Source: JAQAZP01 sp965531145
GTDB taxonomy: Bacteria > Acidobacteriota > JAQAZP01
DNA: 64,000 bases
Assembly (NCBI GenBank): GCA_965531145.1
Contig: CBESOE010000007.1
Span: 11,093-75,092 of the forward strand
Direction: 5' to 3'
Position numbers and translations under genes: made by a program. Below are positions 1 to 8,875 of this stretch, piece by piece. The notes under the pieces were generated by a model. The model saw only the letters and a program-made list of their open reading frames with translations. It did not search any database and was not told the DNA's origin. How positions within the stretch are numbered: position 1 is the stretch's first letter; each line of letters opens with the position of its first letter.

Positions 1-1
1 A

Positions 2-70
2 TTTGGCGTGGAAGAGATTTCCAGCATGATCATCGCCGGCCTCGGCCTGAAGCGGGCAGGGGAGCCGTGA
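2..70 (+). CDS. C-terminal fragment of an unidentified protein (5' end outside window)
   Basis: An open frame enters from the left edge and stops at TGA 68-70, overlapping the gatC start as TGATG-type coupling. Only about 22 residues are visible (FGVEEISSMI...KRAGEP), too few to assign a family. The tight overlap indicates it is the upstream member of the gatC-gatA operon. Confidence 0.4.
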   Translation, partial: FGVEEISSMIIAGLGLKRAGEP

Positions 71-351
71 TGCCCATGGATCCGGAGACCTGTGACCCAG
101 TGGAACTGGCCCGGCTGGCCCGGCTCGGTCTTGACGAAGAAGAGCGGGCTCTCTTCCAGGTGCAGTTGCGCCGGATGGTCGAGGCCTTTCAGCAGATTGG
201 CGACCTGCCCACCGTCGGCGTCGAACCCTTTGCCCACCCCGCTGACCCGCTGCTGACCATCAGAGAAGATGAGCCGACCCCCGGGCAGGGCAGTGGCAGC
301 CACCTCACCGTGCCCCGGCTCCCCGGGCCGCGGCCGGGAGGGAAGCGGTGA
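70..351 (+). CDS. gatC: Asp-tRNA(Asn)/Glu-tRNA(Gln) amidotransferase subunit C
   Basis: This 93-residue protein matches GatC in size and layout. The N-terminal helix carries the ELARLARLGLDEEE pattern, followed by an amphipathic helix, and the C-terminal half has the GVEPFAHP and IREDEP segments that thread along GatA. GatC stabilises the GatCAB complex that converts Glu-tRNA(Gln) or Asp-tRNA(Asn) to the amidated form in the cytoplasm. ATG 70 is preferred over GTG 67 because a GGGGAG ribosome site lies just upstream (59-64). The stop overlaps the gatA start (GTGA). The C-terminal tail is rich in Pro, Gly and Arg and somewhat longer than usual. Confidence 0.9.
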   Translation: MPMDPETCDPVELARLARLGLDEEERALFQVQLRRMVEAFQQIGDLPTVGVEPFAHPADPLLTIREDEPTPGQGSGSHLTVPRLPGPRPGGKR

Positions 352-1832
352 GCGAAGAACTTCACCGACTGGAGGCGGGGCAGGCCGGCGACCTTGTTCG
401 TCGGCGCGACGTGTCGGCGGCCGAGCTGACCGCTGCGGTGATCTCGCGGATCGAGGAGACCGAGCCGGCGCTGTCAGCCTACACCGGGCTCTGTCTGGAG
501 CGGGCCATGGACGATGCCCGCGCCGTTGACCGGGCCCTGGATCGCGGCGCAGACGCCGGCCCGCTGGCCGGGGTGCCCATGGCGGTGAAGGACAACATCT
601 GCCTGGCCGGCCTCCCCACCACCTGCGGCTCCCGGCATCTGGCCGCATACCATCCGCCGGAGGACGCCACGGTGGTGCAGCGTTTGCGGCGGGCCGGTGC
701 GGTGCTGCTGGGCAAGACCAACCTCGACGAGTTCGCCATGGGGTCGTCCACCGAGCACTCGGCCTTCGGCCCCACCCGCAGCCCCTGGGACCGGGACCGT
801 GTGCCCGGCGGTTCCAGCGGCGGGTCCGCCGCGGCGGTGGCCGCGGGCAGCGCCCTGGGGGCCCTGGGTTCCGACACCGGCGGGTCGGTGCGGCAGCCCG
901 CTGCCTTCTGCGGCGTGGTGGGGTTGCGGCCCACCTACGGCACGGTGTCCCGTTACGGGCTGGTTTCCCTTGCCTCGTCACTGGACCAGGTGGGGCCCAT
1001 TGCCCGCTCGGTGGCTGACTGCGCCCTGATCAACGGGGTGATCCGGGGGCGCGACCCCCGGGACAGCAGTTCGCTTGATCTGTCGGAGCACACTTCTCCG
1101 GAGGTGGACACCGGGGATCTCCAGGGGCTGCGGGTGGGCATTCCCCGGGATCCGGATACCCCGGGGCCGGACCCCGAGGTGAACCGCCTGTTTGGCGAGT
1201 CGCTGGATCTGCTCCGTTCCCTGGGCGCCGATCTGGAGGAACTGCACCTGCCGCACCGGCGATACGGGGTGGCGGTTTACGCCTTCAGTGCCGCGGCCGA
1301 GGCCGCATCGAACCTCGGACGTTTTGACGGGATACGGTTCGGTGAACGCCGCGGTGAGTCAGCGGGGCTGGAAGGCCTGTATGTGCAAACGCGGTCCCAG
1401 GGCTTTGGCCCCGAGGTCAAGCGGCGGATCCTGCTGGGGACCCACGCCCTGCGGGCAGGCTATTACGAGGAGTGTTACCTCCAGGCGCAGAAGGTCCGCA
1501 CGCTGATTCTCGACGACTACGCTCAGGCATTCCGGACGGTGGACGTGATATGCTGTCCCACCACCATGACACCAGCCTTTTGTCTGGGAGAGAGAACGGA
1601 GAACCCGCTCGAGATGTACCAGAGCGATGTGAACACCGTCTGCAGCAGTCTGGCCGGATTGCCCGCCATTTCCATCCCGTGCGGTTTTTCCGACGGACGG
1701 TTGCCGGTGGGACTGCAGTTCACCGGCCCGGCCCACGGCGAACACCTTCTCTTCCGGGCGGCGCAGGCTTTCGAGAAACGGTCGGGGTTCCGCAATATGG
1801 CGGCGCCCGTTGCCGGGGGCGGTGAGGCGTAA
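348..1832 (+). CDS. gatA: Asp-tRNA(Asn)/Glu-tRNA(Gln) amidotransferase subunit A
   Basis: At 494 residues this is a full-length amidase-signature enzyme. The Ser-cisSer-Lys triad is visible: K81 in MAVKDN, S156 in the PGGSSGGS loop and the nucleophile S180 in GSDTGGSVRQPA. GatA hydrolyses glutamine and passes ammonia to GatB. The GTG start at 348 overlaps the gatC stop, so the two are translationally coupled. gatB is not in the window and must lie elsewhere, a common split arrangement. The stop codon overlaps the next ATG (TAATG), so the operon continues into the amidase gene. Confidence 0.95.
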   Translation: MSEELHRLEAGQAGDLVRRRDVSAAELTAAVISRIEETEPALSAYTGLCLERAMDDARAVDRALDRGADAGPLAGVPMAVKDNICLAGLPTTCGSRHLAAYHPPEDATVVQRLRRAGAVLLGKTNLDEFAMGSSTEHSAFGPTRSPWDRDRVPGGSSGGSAAAVAAGSALGALGSDTGGSVRQPAAFCGVVGLRPTYGTVSRYGLVSLASSLDQVGPIARSVADCALINGVIRGRDPRDSSSLDLSEHTSPEVDTGDLQGLRVGIPRDPDTPGPDPEVNRLFGESLDLLRSLGADLEELHLPHRRYGVAVYAFSAAAEAASNLGRFDGIRFGERRGESAGLEGLYVQTRSQGFGPEVKRRILLGTHALRAGYYEECYLQAQKVRTLILDDYAQAFRTVDVICCPTTMTPAFCLGERTENPLEMYQSDVNTVCSSLAGLPAISIPCGFSDGRLPVGLQFTGPAHGEHLLFRAAQAFEKRSGFRNMAAPVAGGGEA

Positions 1833-3580
1833 TGAGCGGCAGGGAGCGGACAATCCGGGCGATGGTGCTGCTGGCCGTGCTGGCCTGCTTCCCCCTGTCT
1901 GCCCGAGCCGCCGAGGACTGCAGTCGCACAGTGGTCATCGCCGAAGGTATCCGCATCCGCGTGGAGCAGGGCAACCGGATCGAGCTGGAGGCCACGCCCG
2001 AACCGGGGGAGGGCTATTACCGGCTCACCGAACGGTTCACCGGCTCCCGGTCAGAGTGGGACCAGGTGCAACTGCTCAACGGAACGCGATCGCTGATCGA
2101 GGGTCGCTGGTACCGCATCCCCTTTGACCTCCTCTCACCGCCATACCGTATGGCGGCGCTGCTGGCCTCCTTTCCCCACAACCGGGTGGAGGGCAACCAG
2201 TTCATCCACCGGGTGGTGTGCGGCCGGTCGGGGGATGCGGGGGAGAGTTTCAAGGTCATCGCCGACTGGTACACCGGTGATAAAGACCGGGGAGCGGAAC
2301 TGGCCGGCCTGGTGGGTCAGGCGGAGTGGGATCTGCGGGTGGGCGAGGAGGTGGCCATCCCGGTGGAGTGGTTGCTGCCCCAGATGCGGGTCTGGGCCGA
2401 GGAGGAGTCGGCGCGGGACGTCCCGCTGGAATACGGCCGGGACGATCAGGGTGAATATGCCCTCTACCGGCTGAAGCAGGGGGAAGCGCTCTACTCTGCG
2501 GTGGTGATCCGCTTCACCGGCCTGATGCTGGCCGACGAGGTCAACGAACTGGCGGCGCTGATTGCCCGGCGCTCCGGGATCGAGGACGTGACCGACATCC
2601 CCACCGGCTACGGCATCCGCATCCCGGTGGAATACCTCTCCGACGAACTGCTGCCCCCCGGCCATCCCGACCGGCTGGCCTACGAGCTGAACCGTTCCCT
2701 CTCCAGCGGGTTCGAGAAGGCGGGCCGCGGCCTGGGCCTGGACGGGATCACGGTGATTCTCGACCCGGGCCATGGCGGCCGTGATCCGGGGGCCATCCAC
2801 AACGGCGTGTGGGAGGACGAACACGTCTACGACATCGCCTGCCGGATCAAGAAGGTGATCGAGACCCGCAGCTCCGGCCGGGTGATCATGACGGTCAAGG
2901 ACCGCAGCAACGGCTACGCGCCTTCTGACCGCACTCCGCTGGTTCGTGACCAGGACGAGGAGGTGACGGTGAGCCCGGCCTACCGGCTCACCGAATCGGG
3001 GGCCACCCGGGAGGGGGTCAACCTGCGCTGGGCGCTGGCCAACTACCACTACAAGGAACTGGTGTCCCGGGGCGCCGACGAGCACAGCGTGGTCTTCACC
3101 AGCCTCCACGCCGATGCCCTGCACCCCGCACTCAGCGGGACCATGATTTACATCCTCGGGGCGCGCTATGGCAGTTCGCGGGTCTCGCTCTCCGGCTCGA
3201 CCTATCACAAGCGCACCGAGGTGCGTGCCTATCCCACAATCGACTACTACAAGTCGGACCGCTCGCGCAGCGAGGGCCTCTCCCGCGGTCTGGCCGAGGA
3301 GATTCTGGCCAGCTTCCGCCGCAACGACCTCCCGGTCCATGGCTACAAGCCGATCCGCAACCACCTGGTCCGCCGGCGGCGGTCCTACGCTCCGGCGGTG
3401 CTGCGCAACAACATCATCCCGCTGAAGATGCTGGTCGAGGTCTGCAACCTGCGCAACGAGCACGACAGCCGGCGGATGGTGGACCCGGCTTACCGCCAGG
3501 CGGTGGCCGAGGCCTACGTGGAAGCGCTGAGCAGTTACTTCGATGGCAAGAACGGCAAGGGCAACGGGAGGGCCTCATGA
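1832..3580 (+). CDS. Exported N-acetylmuramoyl-L-alanine amidase (Amidase_3 family)
   Basis: A signal peptide (basic start, hydrophobic core, SARAAED cleavage region) is followed by about 280 residues with no confident assignment, then an Amidase_3 domain from about residue 305. Zinc and catalytic residues are recognisable: H314 in DPGHGG, E330 in WEDEH, H426 in SLHAD and E536 in MLVEVCN. The family cleaves the MurNAc-L-Ala amide bond of peptidoglycan in the periplasm. The domain contains a long insert between the first two and the later metal ligands. At 582 residues it is larger than typical AmiC. It is coupled to gatA upstream and to a GT2 gene downstream (ATGA overlap). Confidence 0.85.
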   Translation: MSGRERTIRAMVLLAVLACFPLSARAAEDCSRTVVIAEGIRIRVEQGNRIELEATPEPGEGYYRLTERFTGSRSEWDQVQLLNGTRSLIEGRWYRIPFDLLSPPYRMAALLASFPHNRVEGNQFIHRVVCGRSGDAGESFKVIADWYTGDKDRGAELAGLVGQAEWDLRVGEEVAIPVEWLLPQMRVWAEEESARDVPLEYGRDDQGEYALYRLKQGEALYSAVVIRFTGLMLADEVNELAALIARRSGIEDVTDIPTGYGIRIPVEYLSDELLPPGHPDRLAYELNRSLSSGFEKAGRGLGLDGITVILDPGHGGRDPGAIHNGVWEDEHVYDIACRIKKVIETRSSGRVIMTVKDRSNGYAPSDRTPLVRDQDEEVTVSPAYRLTESGATREGVNLRWALANYHYKELVSRGADEHSVVFTSLHADALHPALSGTMIYILGARYGSSRVSLSGSTYHKRTEVRAYPTIDYYKSDRSRSEGLSRGLAEEILASFRRNDLPVHGYKPIRNHLVRRRRSYAPAVLRNNIIPLKMLVEVCNLRNEHDSRRMVDPAYRQAVAEAYVEALSSYFDGKNGKGNGRAS

Positions 3581-4254
3581 CCGTGGAGCGGCCCGAGGTC
3601 AGCCTGATCATTCCGGCGAACAACGAGGCGGAAACCCTGGCCGCGGTGGTGGCCGGGGCCCTGCCCCTGGTGGACCGGGTGCTGGTGGTGGACGACGGTT
3701 CCGACGACGACACCTCAGCCGTGGCCCGCGCTGCCGGCGCCGAGCTGCTGGCCCATCCGCGGCGGCTGGGCAAGGGGACGGCCCTGCGCAGCGGACTGGA
3801 CGCTCTGCTGCCGGAGGTCTCCGGCTACCTGCTGTTCATGGACGGCGACGGCCAGCACGATCCGGCGGACATCCCGGCCATGCTCGCCCGGCTGGATGAC
3901 CGGCCGCAGCCCGACGTGGTGCTGGGCTGTCGGCTGCGGCCGGAAACCCGGGACGATATCCCCCGGTTGCGGTACACCACCAACCTCTTCGGCAAATTCG
4001 TCCTCTCCCGGGTCACCGGCCTCGATGTGGGTGACAGCCAGACCGGATTCCGCTTGATCCGGGTGGACCGCCTGCGGGAGATCGAACTGGATTCCACCGG
4101 CTTCGAGATCGAGACCGAGATCCTGCTCAAGCTCAGTGCCCGCAACATTCACCTGGTCAACGTGCCGGTGTCGATCCAGTACCACCCCGGTCGCAGCCAC
4201 TACCGCACCGTGCCCGACACCTACCGGGTCTGTATGGCCACCCTGCGGTATTGA
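3577..4254 (+). CDS. Glycosyltransferase family 2 (polyprenyl-phosphate hexose synthase type)
   Basis: A 225-residue GT-A fold enzyme. It has the N-terminal VSLIIPANNEAET strand, VVDDGSDD nucleotide-sugar site and the MDGDGQHDP metal-binding DXD region. QTGFRL is typical of DPM1/ALG5-like synthases that charge polyprenyl phosphate with a sugar. There is no membrane segment, so it should be soluble or peripheral. The start overlaps the amidase stop (ATGA). The sugar and acceptor cannot be read from sequence; a role in envelope glycan assembly is inferred. Confidence 0.8.
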   Translation: MTVERPEVSLIIPANNEAETLAAVVAGALPLVDRVLVVDDGSDDDTSAVARAAGAELLAHPRRLGKGTALRSGLDALLPEVSGYLLFMDGDGQHDPADIPAMLARLDDRPQPDVVLGCRLRPETRDDIPRLRYTTNLFGKFVLSRVTGLDVGDSQTGFRLIRVDRLREIELDSTGFEIETEILLKLSARNIHLVNVPVSIQYHPGRSHYRTVPDTYRVCMATLRY

Positions 4255-4267
4255 TGGGTGACAGCGA

Positions 4268-4939
4268 ATGAACCAGCCCATCATCTCCCTGCAGCAGGTC
4301 TCGCGTGAATACCGCGAAATGCGGGTCACTGCTCTGGCGGGCCTGTCCCTCGACATCCATCGCCGGGAATACGTGGCCGTCCAGGGCCCCAGCGGCAGCG
4401 GCAAGTCCACCCTGCTGCACCTGATGTGCGGGTTGGACCGGCCCAGCAGCGGACGCGTTCTTTTTGAGGGCGTGGAGCCATGTTCCGCCGGCGAATGGAC
4501 CAGGCTTCGCGCTGGCCGCATCGGTATTGTCTTCCAGGCCTTCCACCTCATTTTCTCCCTGACGGCAAGGGAGAATGTGGAGCTTCCCATGATCGGTGTG
4601 ATCAGGGATTCCGCCGAGAGGCGGCGGCGTACCGCTGATGTGCTCGGACGCGTCGGGCTGGCGAAACGCGGGCACCACCGGGTCAACGAACTCTCCGGGG
4701 GTGAGCGGCAACGGGTGGCCATCGCCCGGAGCCTCGCCAATTCTCCGGACGTGATTCTTGCCGATGAACCCACAGGAAATCTCGACTCGCAGTCATCGGC
4801 GGTGGTGCTCGATCTGCTGCTCGATATCCACCGCAGCGAGCAGGCCACCCTTGTGGTGGTGACCCATGATGCGGACGTTTCCCGGCAGGCGAGCCGGGTG
4901 CTCCACATTCTCGACGGGCGGCTTCAATCAGCCGGGTAA
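4268..4939 (+). CDS. ABC transporter ATP-binding protein, MacB/LolD type
   Basis: This 223-residue ATPase has Walker A GPSGSGKST (40-48), signature LSGGE (142-146) and Walker B VILADEPTGNLD (from 162). The DEPTGNLD motif is characteristic of the LolD/MacB/FtsE branch, which powers FtsX-type mechanotransmitters rather than classical importers. It follows the GT2 gene by 13 bp and precedes its permease by 18 bp. The substrate is unknown; lipoprotein release, peptide export or envelope remodelling are all possible. Confidence 0.88.
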   Translation: MNQPIISLQQVSREYREMRVTALAGLSLDIHRREYVAVQGPSGSGKSTLLHLMCGLDRPSSGRVLFEGVEPCSAGEWTRLRAGRIGIVFQAFHLIFSLTARENVELPMIGVIRDSAERRRRTADVLGRVGLAKRGHHRVNELSGGERQRVAIARSLANSPDVILADEPTGNLDSQSSAVVLDLLLDIHRSEQATLVVVTHDADVSRQASRVLHILDGRLQSAG

Positions 4940-4957
4940 CGGAGGGCTTTTCCGCAC

Positions 4958-6079
4958 ATGCGCTTTCTGACAATGCCGATCCGCAACCTGCGGCGCCATC
5001 CGGCGCGTACCTACCTCACCTGCGCGATTATCGCGGCCGCGGTGGCCAGCTTCATCGCCCTGGTGGGCATTTCCCGCGGCCTGGAGCGCGCCTGGATCAC
5101 CTCTCTGGAGGAGAAAGGCACCCACATCCTGGCGGTGCGCAAGGGGGCCATCGAGATTCTGACGGCTTCCATTGACGAAGCAGTTGCCGACACCCTGCGA
5201 AGCATCGACGGTGTTGCCGGGGTTTCGGGTGAGCTCCTGGACCTGGTGGAGCTGGAAACCGGCGATGTGGCGCTGCTCAGCGGCTGGCCCTCCGGCAGCT
5301 ACTTCTGGCAATCACTCCATATCCTCGAAGGGAAACTCCCCGATCCGGACGATGCGCGCGACGCCATTGTGGGGCAAACCCTGGCCGCGCAATTGGGCTG
5401 CAGCGTGAACGACACGATTCTGCTCCAGGGCCGGGAGTTTCGCATCTGCGGGATTTCCCGTCATTCCAGTGTCATCTCCAACGGCAGCATCGTTCTCCCC
5501 CTGCCGGCCATGCAGGAGCTCATGGAGCGCACCGGCAAGGTGACCAGCTTTAACATACGTGTGGACCACCCCGGCAACATGGCAGCGGTTTCCACGATCC
5601 GCGGCCGTCTCGCCGCCGCCTGTCCGGAACTCAGCTTCAACGAGACAGGGGAAATCGCGGAAAACAACCATGTGCTGCGTCTGCTGCGCGCCACCGCCTG
5701 GAGCACCTCATTCGTGGCGCTGGCCATGGCCCTCATCGTGGTGGTGAACACGCTGCTGATGACCATCACCGAAAGGACCTATGAGATCGGTGTGCTTTCG
5801 GCAGTGGGGTGGCGCTCCACCCGGATCATGGCCATGGTGGTCCTGGAAGGTTTGCTGATGGCGGCGCTGGGAACGCTCTGCGGGGCGCTGCTGGGGATCG
5901 GGACCCTGCACTGGCTGGTGGCGCGCCCGGAAGTTTACGGCCTGCTGGAACCGCGGGTCACCCCGGCGATGATTGTCGAAATCGCTGCCGCCGCGCTGCT
6001 GCTCGGTTTCCTCGGCAGTATCTATCCGGCCTGGCGTGCCGTACGCCTCAATCCCGTGGAGGCCCTGAGGCGCGACTAG
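4958..6079 (+). CDS. ABC transporter permease, MacB/FtsX family
   Basis: A 373-residue protein with the MacB layout: a first membrane helix near residue 20, a periplasmic MacB_PCD-like domain (about 45-240) and a three-helix FtsX domain at the C terminus. That domain contains ERTYEIGVLSAVGWRSTRI and ends in YPAWRAVRLNPVEALR, a standard FtsX signature. With the ATPase immediately upstream it forms a two-gene type VII ABC system with no adaptor alongside. Its last 32 bp overlap the 3' end of the convergent isoprenoid-synthase gene. Confidence 0.87.
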   Translation: MRFLTMPIRNLRRHPARTYLTCAIIAAAVASFIALVGISRGLERAWITSLEEKGTHILAVRKGAIEILTASIDEAVADTLRSIDGVAGVSGELLDLVELETGDVALLSGWPSGSYFWQSLHILEGKLPDPDDARDAIVGQTLAAQLGCSVNDTILLQGREFRICGISRHSSVISNGSIVLPLPAMQELMERTGKVTSFNIRVDHPGNMAAVSTIRGRLAAACPELSFNETGEIAENNHVLRLLRATAWSTSFVALAMALIVVVNTLLMTITERTYEIGVLSAVGWRSTRIMAMVVLEGLLMAALGTLCGALLGIGTLHWLVARPEVYGLLEPRVTPAMIVEIAAAALLLGFLGSIYPAWRAVRLNPVEALRRD

Positions 6080-6998
6080 ACCGGCGGAAGAACAGGCGCG
6101 GCAGGCCGGGCACCATGGAGATTCCGCAGCGGAAGGCGGTCTGGCCGATGTTGAACTTCCACCCGCCGCCGAGATCTCCGGAATCGTAGAAGCGCAGCGA
6201 GTCCTTCAAGTGGATCTCCCAGGCCTGCAGCAGCAGCCCGGGGATTGTTCCCTCATGCCGTGGAAGCCTCCGGAGCGCATCATCGATGAGGTTCCGGTCG
6301 GTCTTCCGGATCAGCTTGAGCGATGCCAGGGTGGCCTGCCCGAGTTCGACATCCTCCTCCCGGTCATAGATGTCGTCGGCGATTTGTGAGGCGGCGCCGA
6401 AATCGTAGGCGGCCTGGCAGAGATCGGAACTCAGTTCGGGGTCCTCGCTGATGGAAAACAGGGCGAAGGATAGCCCTCCCTTGTCATAGGTCGAGGCCCG
6501 CAGCCGGTCTTCATCCACAGTTTCAACGGTGGCCTGCCGGAAACAGTCCATGGTTGCCGTGCTGATCCCCTTGAACAGAGGCAGTGCCCTGGCCCAGCAT
6601 CCGGGATTGAGCCGGCGGAAGACGTTCAGGGAATTCCTGGCGGCGCCGATGGCGTCTGGCCAGCCGTTGCGATCGGCCTCCCACGGGCCGGTATCCAGTA
6701 CCCTGTCCAGGCGGGGCCAATCCCGGAAATGTTCCTCGTCCACGGCATTGTCGTAGGCCGCAGCGATACAGGCCAGCAGGAACGCTGTCTCATAGTCCCG
6801 GCCCGGGCGGCCATACAGCACCTGGTGCCACGATTCGATTCCCATCAGGTTGCCGATGACCTTGTTGCGGATCGCCGGGCGGGAAAAATAGCTGATCCCG
6901 CCATTGGCACCCAGAAGCGATTTCAGGAAATGCCGGTAATGGGATTTGTGAAAGAGGATCCTCGAGAGCACGTACTTTGCAATGGGCAGTCGGGTCAT
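6048..6998 (-). CDS. Class I isoprenoid-synthase-like protein
   Basis: A 316-residue, probably all-helical protein with two aspartate-rich motifs placed as in class I isoprenoid synthases. D83NAVD87 lies in an AAAYDNAVDEEH helix, and a DDxxD-type motif (D208, D209, D212) lies in QIADDIYDREED. In this superfamily, which includes prenyl synthases, squalene/phytoene synthases and terpene cyclases, these motifs hold Mg-diphosphate. The overall sequence does not look like standard IspA/CrtB, so I call only the fold. It lies 19 bp downstream of the lycopene-cyclase-like gene on the same strand and the two are probably co-transcribed. Product unknown. Confidence 0.65.
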   Translation of the reverse strand: MTRLPIAKYVLSRILFHKSHYRHFLKSLLGANGGISYFSRPAIRNKVIGNLMGIESWHQVLYGRPGRDYETAFLLACIAAAYDNAVDEEHFRDWPRLDRVLDTGPWEADRNGWPDAIGAARNSLNVFRRLNPGCWARALPLFKGISTATMDCFRQATVETVDEDRLRASTYDKGGLSFALFSISEDPELSSDLCQAAYDFGAASQIADDIYDREEDVELGQATLASLKLIRKTDRNLIDDALRRLPRHEGTIPGLLLQAWEIHLKDSLRFYDSGDLGGGWKFNIGQTAFRCGISMVPGLPRLFFRRSSRASGPPRD

Positions 6999-7017
6999 GT
7001 GGAACCGGTGAGTAGAC

Positions 7018-7818
7018 TCAGTTTCGTGAGAGGCCTTTGCCTGCTTCCTTCAGATTCGCCGAGGCCGTCAGGTCCCGGGGGCTGAAATTCCCCCTCGCCG
7101 GAACGGCAGCGGGACTGTCGCTGTGGAGCTTGAACCCCAGGATGTAGCCCATGGCGCAGGGGTGGACAGCCCCGTAGAGGAATGCCCACGCCAACTCTTC
7201 CAACGGGACGCCGAAGCCGTGGTAACCGGTCAGGTTCTGGATGTTCCATTGCTGCAGCCAGTGGGGCCACAGGGTAAATCCAGCTTTTATCAGAATAAAA
7301 TAGGCCAGCGAAAAGCTGATGGCCCCGACGGCCGAAGCGGGCCAGATGTCCTTCATGGGTTTCTTCAGCACCAGTGCGATGCCCAGCATGCCGAACAGTG
7401 CCGCCGCCATGACCGGCATCCCCATCTGGCGAAGAACCAGCAGGCCGGCGAGAAAAGGCAGGAAGACCAGTGCATACCGTCTCATCATCGACGGCAGGTT
7501 GATGGTCCAACTGTAAGACCCCCGGAAGGGGGCATAGGCCAGGGTGCAGGCGATGATCCCCACTGAAAAAGAAAACAGAATGTCTTCCACACCGATGATG
7601 AAGGTGCTGAGCCTCACCGGATGCCAGTAGTCCGGAACAAAGAAGATTTCCAGCACCGCCGCCGGGGCGGCCAGCACTCCGCAGAGCAGGGTGGGCTTGC
7701 GATGGTTGTCGACCAGGACCAGGCAGGTGAGGGCCGCACAAAACAGCATCAGGCTGAAAAATAAATAGGGGTAAGTCTGCAGGAAATTCACAAACAGGTC
7801 TTTCGCAGAGGCAACCAC
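7018..7818 (-). CDS. Lycopene-cyclase-domain integral membrane protein
   Basis: This 266-residue protein is predicted to have about seven membrane helices. It carries the paired acidic motifs of the CrtYc/CrtYd (heterodimeric lycopene cyclase) fold: GVEDILFSF with E78-D79 in the first half and GVPLEELAWAFLYG with E207-E208 in the second half. Each half also carries the family's short Pro/Tyr-rich entry to the motif helix. In carotenoid makers these residues protonate and cyclise the psi end group. No phytoene synthase or desaturase is nearby, so the partner is more likely the adjacent class I enzyme and the substrate a different isoprenoid. The start is a GTG at 7816-7818; a later ATG is possible. 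Confidence 0.65.
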   Translation of the reverse strand: MVASAKDLFVNFLQTYPYLFFSLMLFCAALTCLVLVDNHRKPTLLCGVLAAPAAVLEIFFVPDYWHPVRLSTFIIGVEDILFSFSVGIIACTLAYAPFRGSYSWTINLPSMMRRYALVFLPFLAGLLVLRQMGMPVMAAALFGMLGIALVLKKPMKDIWPASAVGAISFSLAYFILIKAGFTLWPHWLQQWNIQNLTGYHGFGVPLEELAWAFLYGAVHPCAMGYILGFKLHSDSPAAVPARGNFSPRDLTASANLKEAGKGLSRN

Positions 7819-7859
7819 CGAGGTCTATCAGGATGTGGTACCATAAAATACGTTCGCGC

Positions 7860-7887
7860 CCGCTTCCGGGGCCCCGCTTCCGGGGCC
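7860..7887. repeat. Two tandem copies of a 14-bp GC-rich unit
   Basis: The unit CCGCTTCCGGGGCC occurs twice head to tail in the divergent intergenic region between the lycopene-cyclase-like gene and the deacetylase gene. It may be a regulatory or slippage-prone element; no function can be read. Confidence 0.5.
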
Positions 7888-7969
7888 CGGCAAATCATTC
7901 TAGCCGATGGGGTGACGGGGTCGCAACAAAACGCGGTTCCCGACTATCGTGCGGCTACCGAGGGAGGGA

Positions 7970-8845
7970 ATGAGCCAGATCCGTTGCCAGGCAATCGAGC
8001 CGCTGGACGGAACGGGGCCCACAGTGCTCACCGTGGACGTGGAGGAGTGGTTCCACGTCTGCGGCGTGCCGGGTCTCGAGGGCCCTGAGCAGTGGGCTTC
8101 GCTTCCGAGCCGGGTGGACGCCGACGTGGACCGGCTGTTGGAACTCTTCCAGCGGTCCGGCGCCCGGGCCACCTTTTTCGTTCTGGGCTGGCTGGCTGAA
8201 ACCCGGCCAGGCCTGGTGTCCCGCATCGCAGAGGCCGGTCACGAGATCGCCAGCCACGGCCACCTGCACCAGCCGGTGAACCTCCTGGATCCGGAGACGT
8301 TCGAGGAGGATCTCGTCCGCTCGCTGGCCGTGCTGCACACCCGGACCGGGGCGGTGGTATCGGGATACCGGGCGCCCATGTGGTCCATCGGGGTGGGAGC
8401 AACGCCCTGGGCCTTCGAGATCATGGCCCGGCACGGCATCACCAGGGATTCGAGCCTCATCCGCGCCCCGGTTATCGGGGAGCCGGGTCACCCGCGGGAG
8501 GCCTGCAAACTTCTCCTGGACACCGGGGGCTGCCTGCGGGAATTCCCGCCGCTGGCCGGTCGGCTCTTCGGGGTGGACGGTGTCTTTCTCGGTGGGGCCT
8601 GGCCGCTGCGTCTCTTTGGTCCCCGCCGGGCGATACGGGCGGCCCGGAAACTGACCGCCCGCGGCCTGCCCGCGGTCTTTTTCCTCCACCCCTGGGAACT
8701 GGACCCCGACCCACCGCGTTTTCCCATGCCCCGGGCCCAGCGGTTCGTCCACTATGCCGGTCTGAAACGTGGCCGGAATGTGTGGGAAACCATGCTCCGC
8801 GAACTGCCGTTCGTTTCCCTCGGTGAGGCGGCCAGATCTGCTTGA
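7970..8845 (+). CDS. Polysaccharide deacetylase, XrtA/PEP-CTERM-associated type
   Basis: A 291-residue NodB-fold carbohydrate esterase. Metal and catalytic features are LTVDVEEWFHV (D23), SHGHLH (H96 and H100), the GYRAPMWSI loop and FFLHPWE near the end. TVDVEEWFHV at the N terminus and the C-terminal DUF3473-like tail (RFVHYAGLKRG...FVSLGE) are typical of deacetylases in exopolysaccharide loci with exosortase. ATG 7970 is chosen over GTG 7949 because AGGGAGG lies at 7961-7967. The family removes N-acetyl groups from extracellular polysaccharide. It fits the PEP-CTERM gene at 25.8 kb. It sits just upstream of, but separate from, the AT-led operon promoter. Confidence 0.85.
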   Translation: MSQIRCQAIEPLDGTGPTVLTVDVEEWFHVCGVPGLEGPEQWASLPSRVDADVDRLLELFQRSGARATFFVLGWLAETRPGLVSRIAEAGHEIASHGHLHQPVNLLDPETFEEDLVRSLAVLHTRTGAVVSGYRAPMWSIGVGATPWAFEIMARHGITRDSSLIRAPVIGEPGHPREACKLLLDTGGCLREFPPLAGRLFGVDGVFLGGAWPLRLFGPRRAIRAARKLTARGLPAVFFLHPWELDPDPPRFPMPRAQRFVHYAGLKRGRNVWETMLRELPFVSLGEAARSA

Positions 8846-8875
8846 CCGTTAAGACCTTGTGCCATAAGGGATTTC

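Noticed and set aside
2135..3463. 442-codon minus-strand frame
   Set aside because: Shadow of the amidase gene; the product is a low-complexity Val/Gly/Asp/His-rich translation without motifs.
6995..7741. Alternative minus-strand frame of 248 codons
   Set aside because: It overlaps the lycopene-cyclase-like gene in another frame. Only the 7018-7818 frame gives membrane helices and the GVED/PLEE motifs.
6048..7818. Canonical carotenoid biosynthesis cluster
   Set aside because: No phytoene synthase with its usual motifs, no CrtI desaturase and no hydroxylase or ketolase are nearby; only the cyclase fold is shared.
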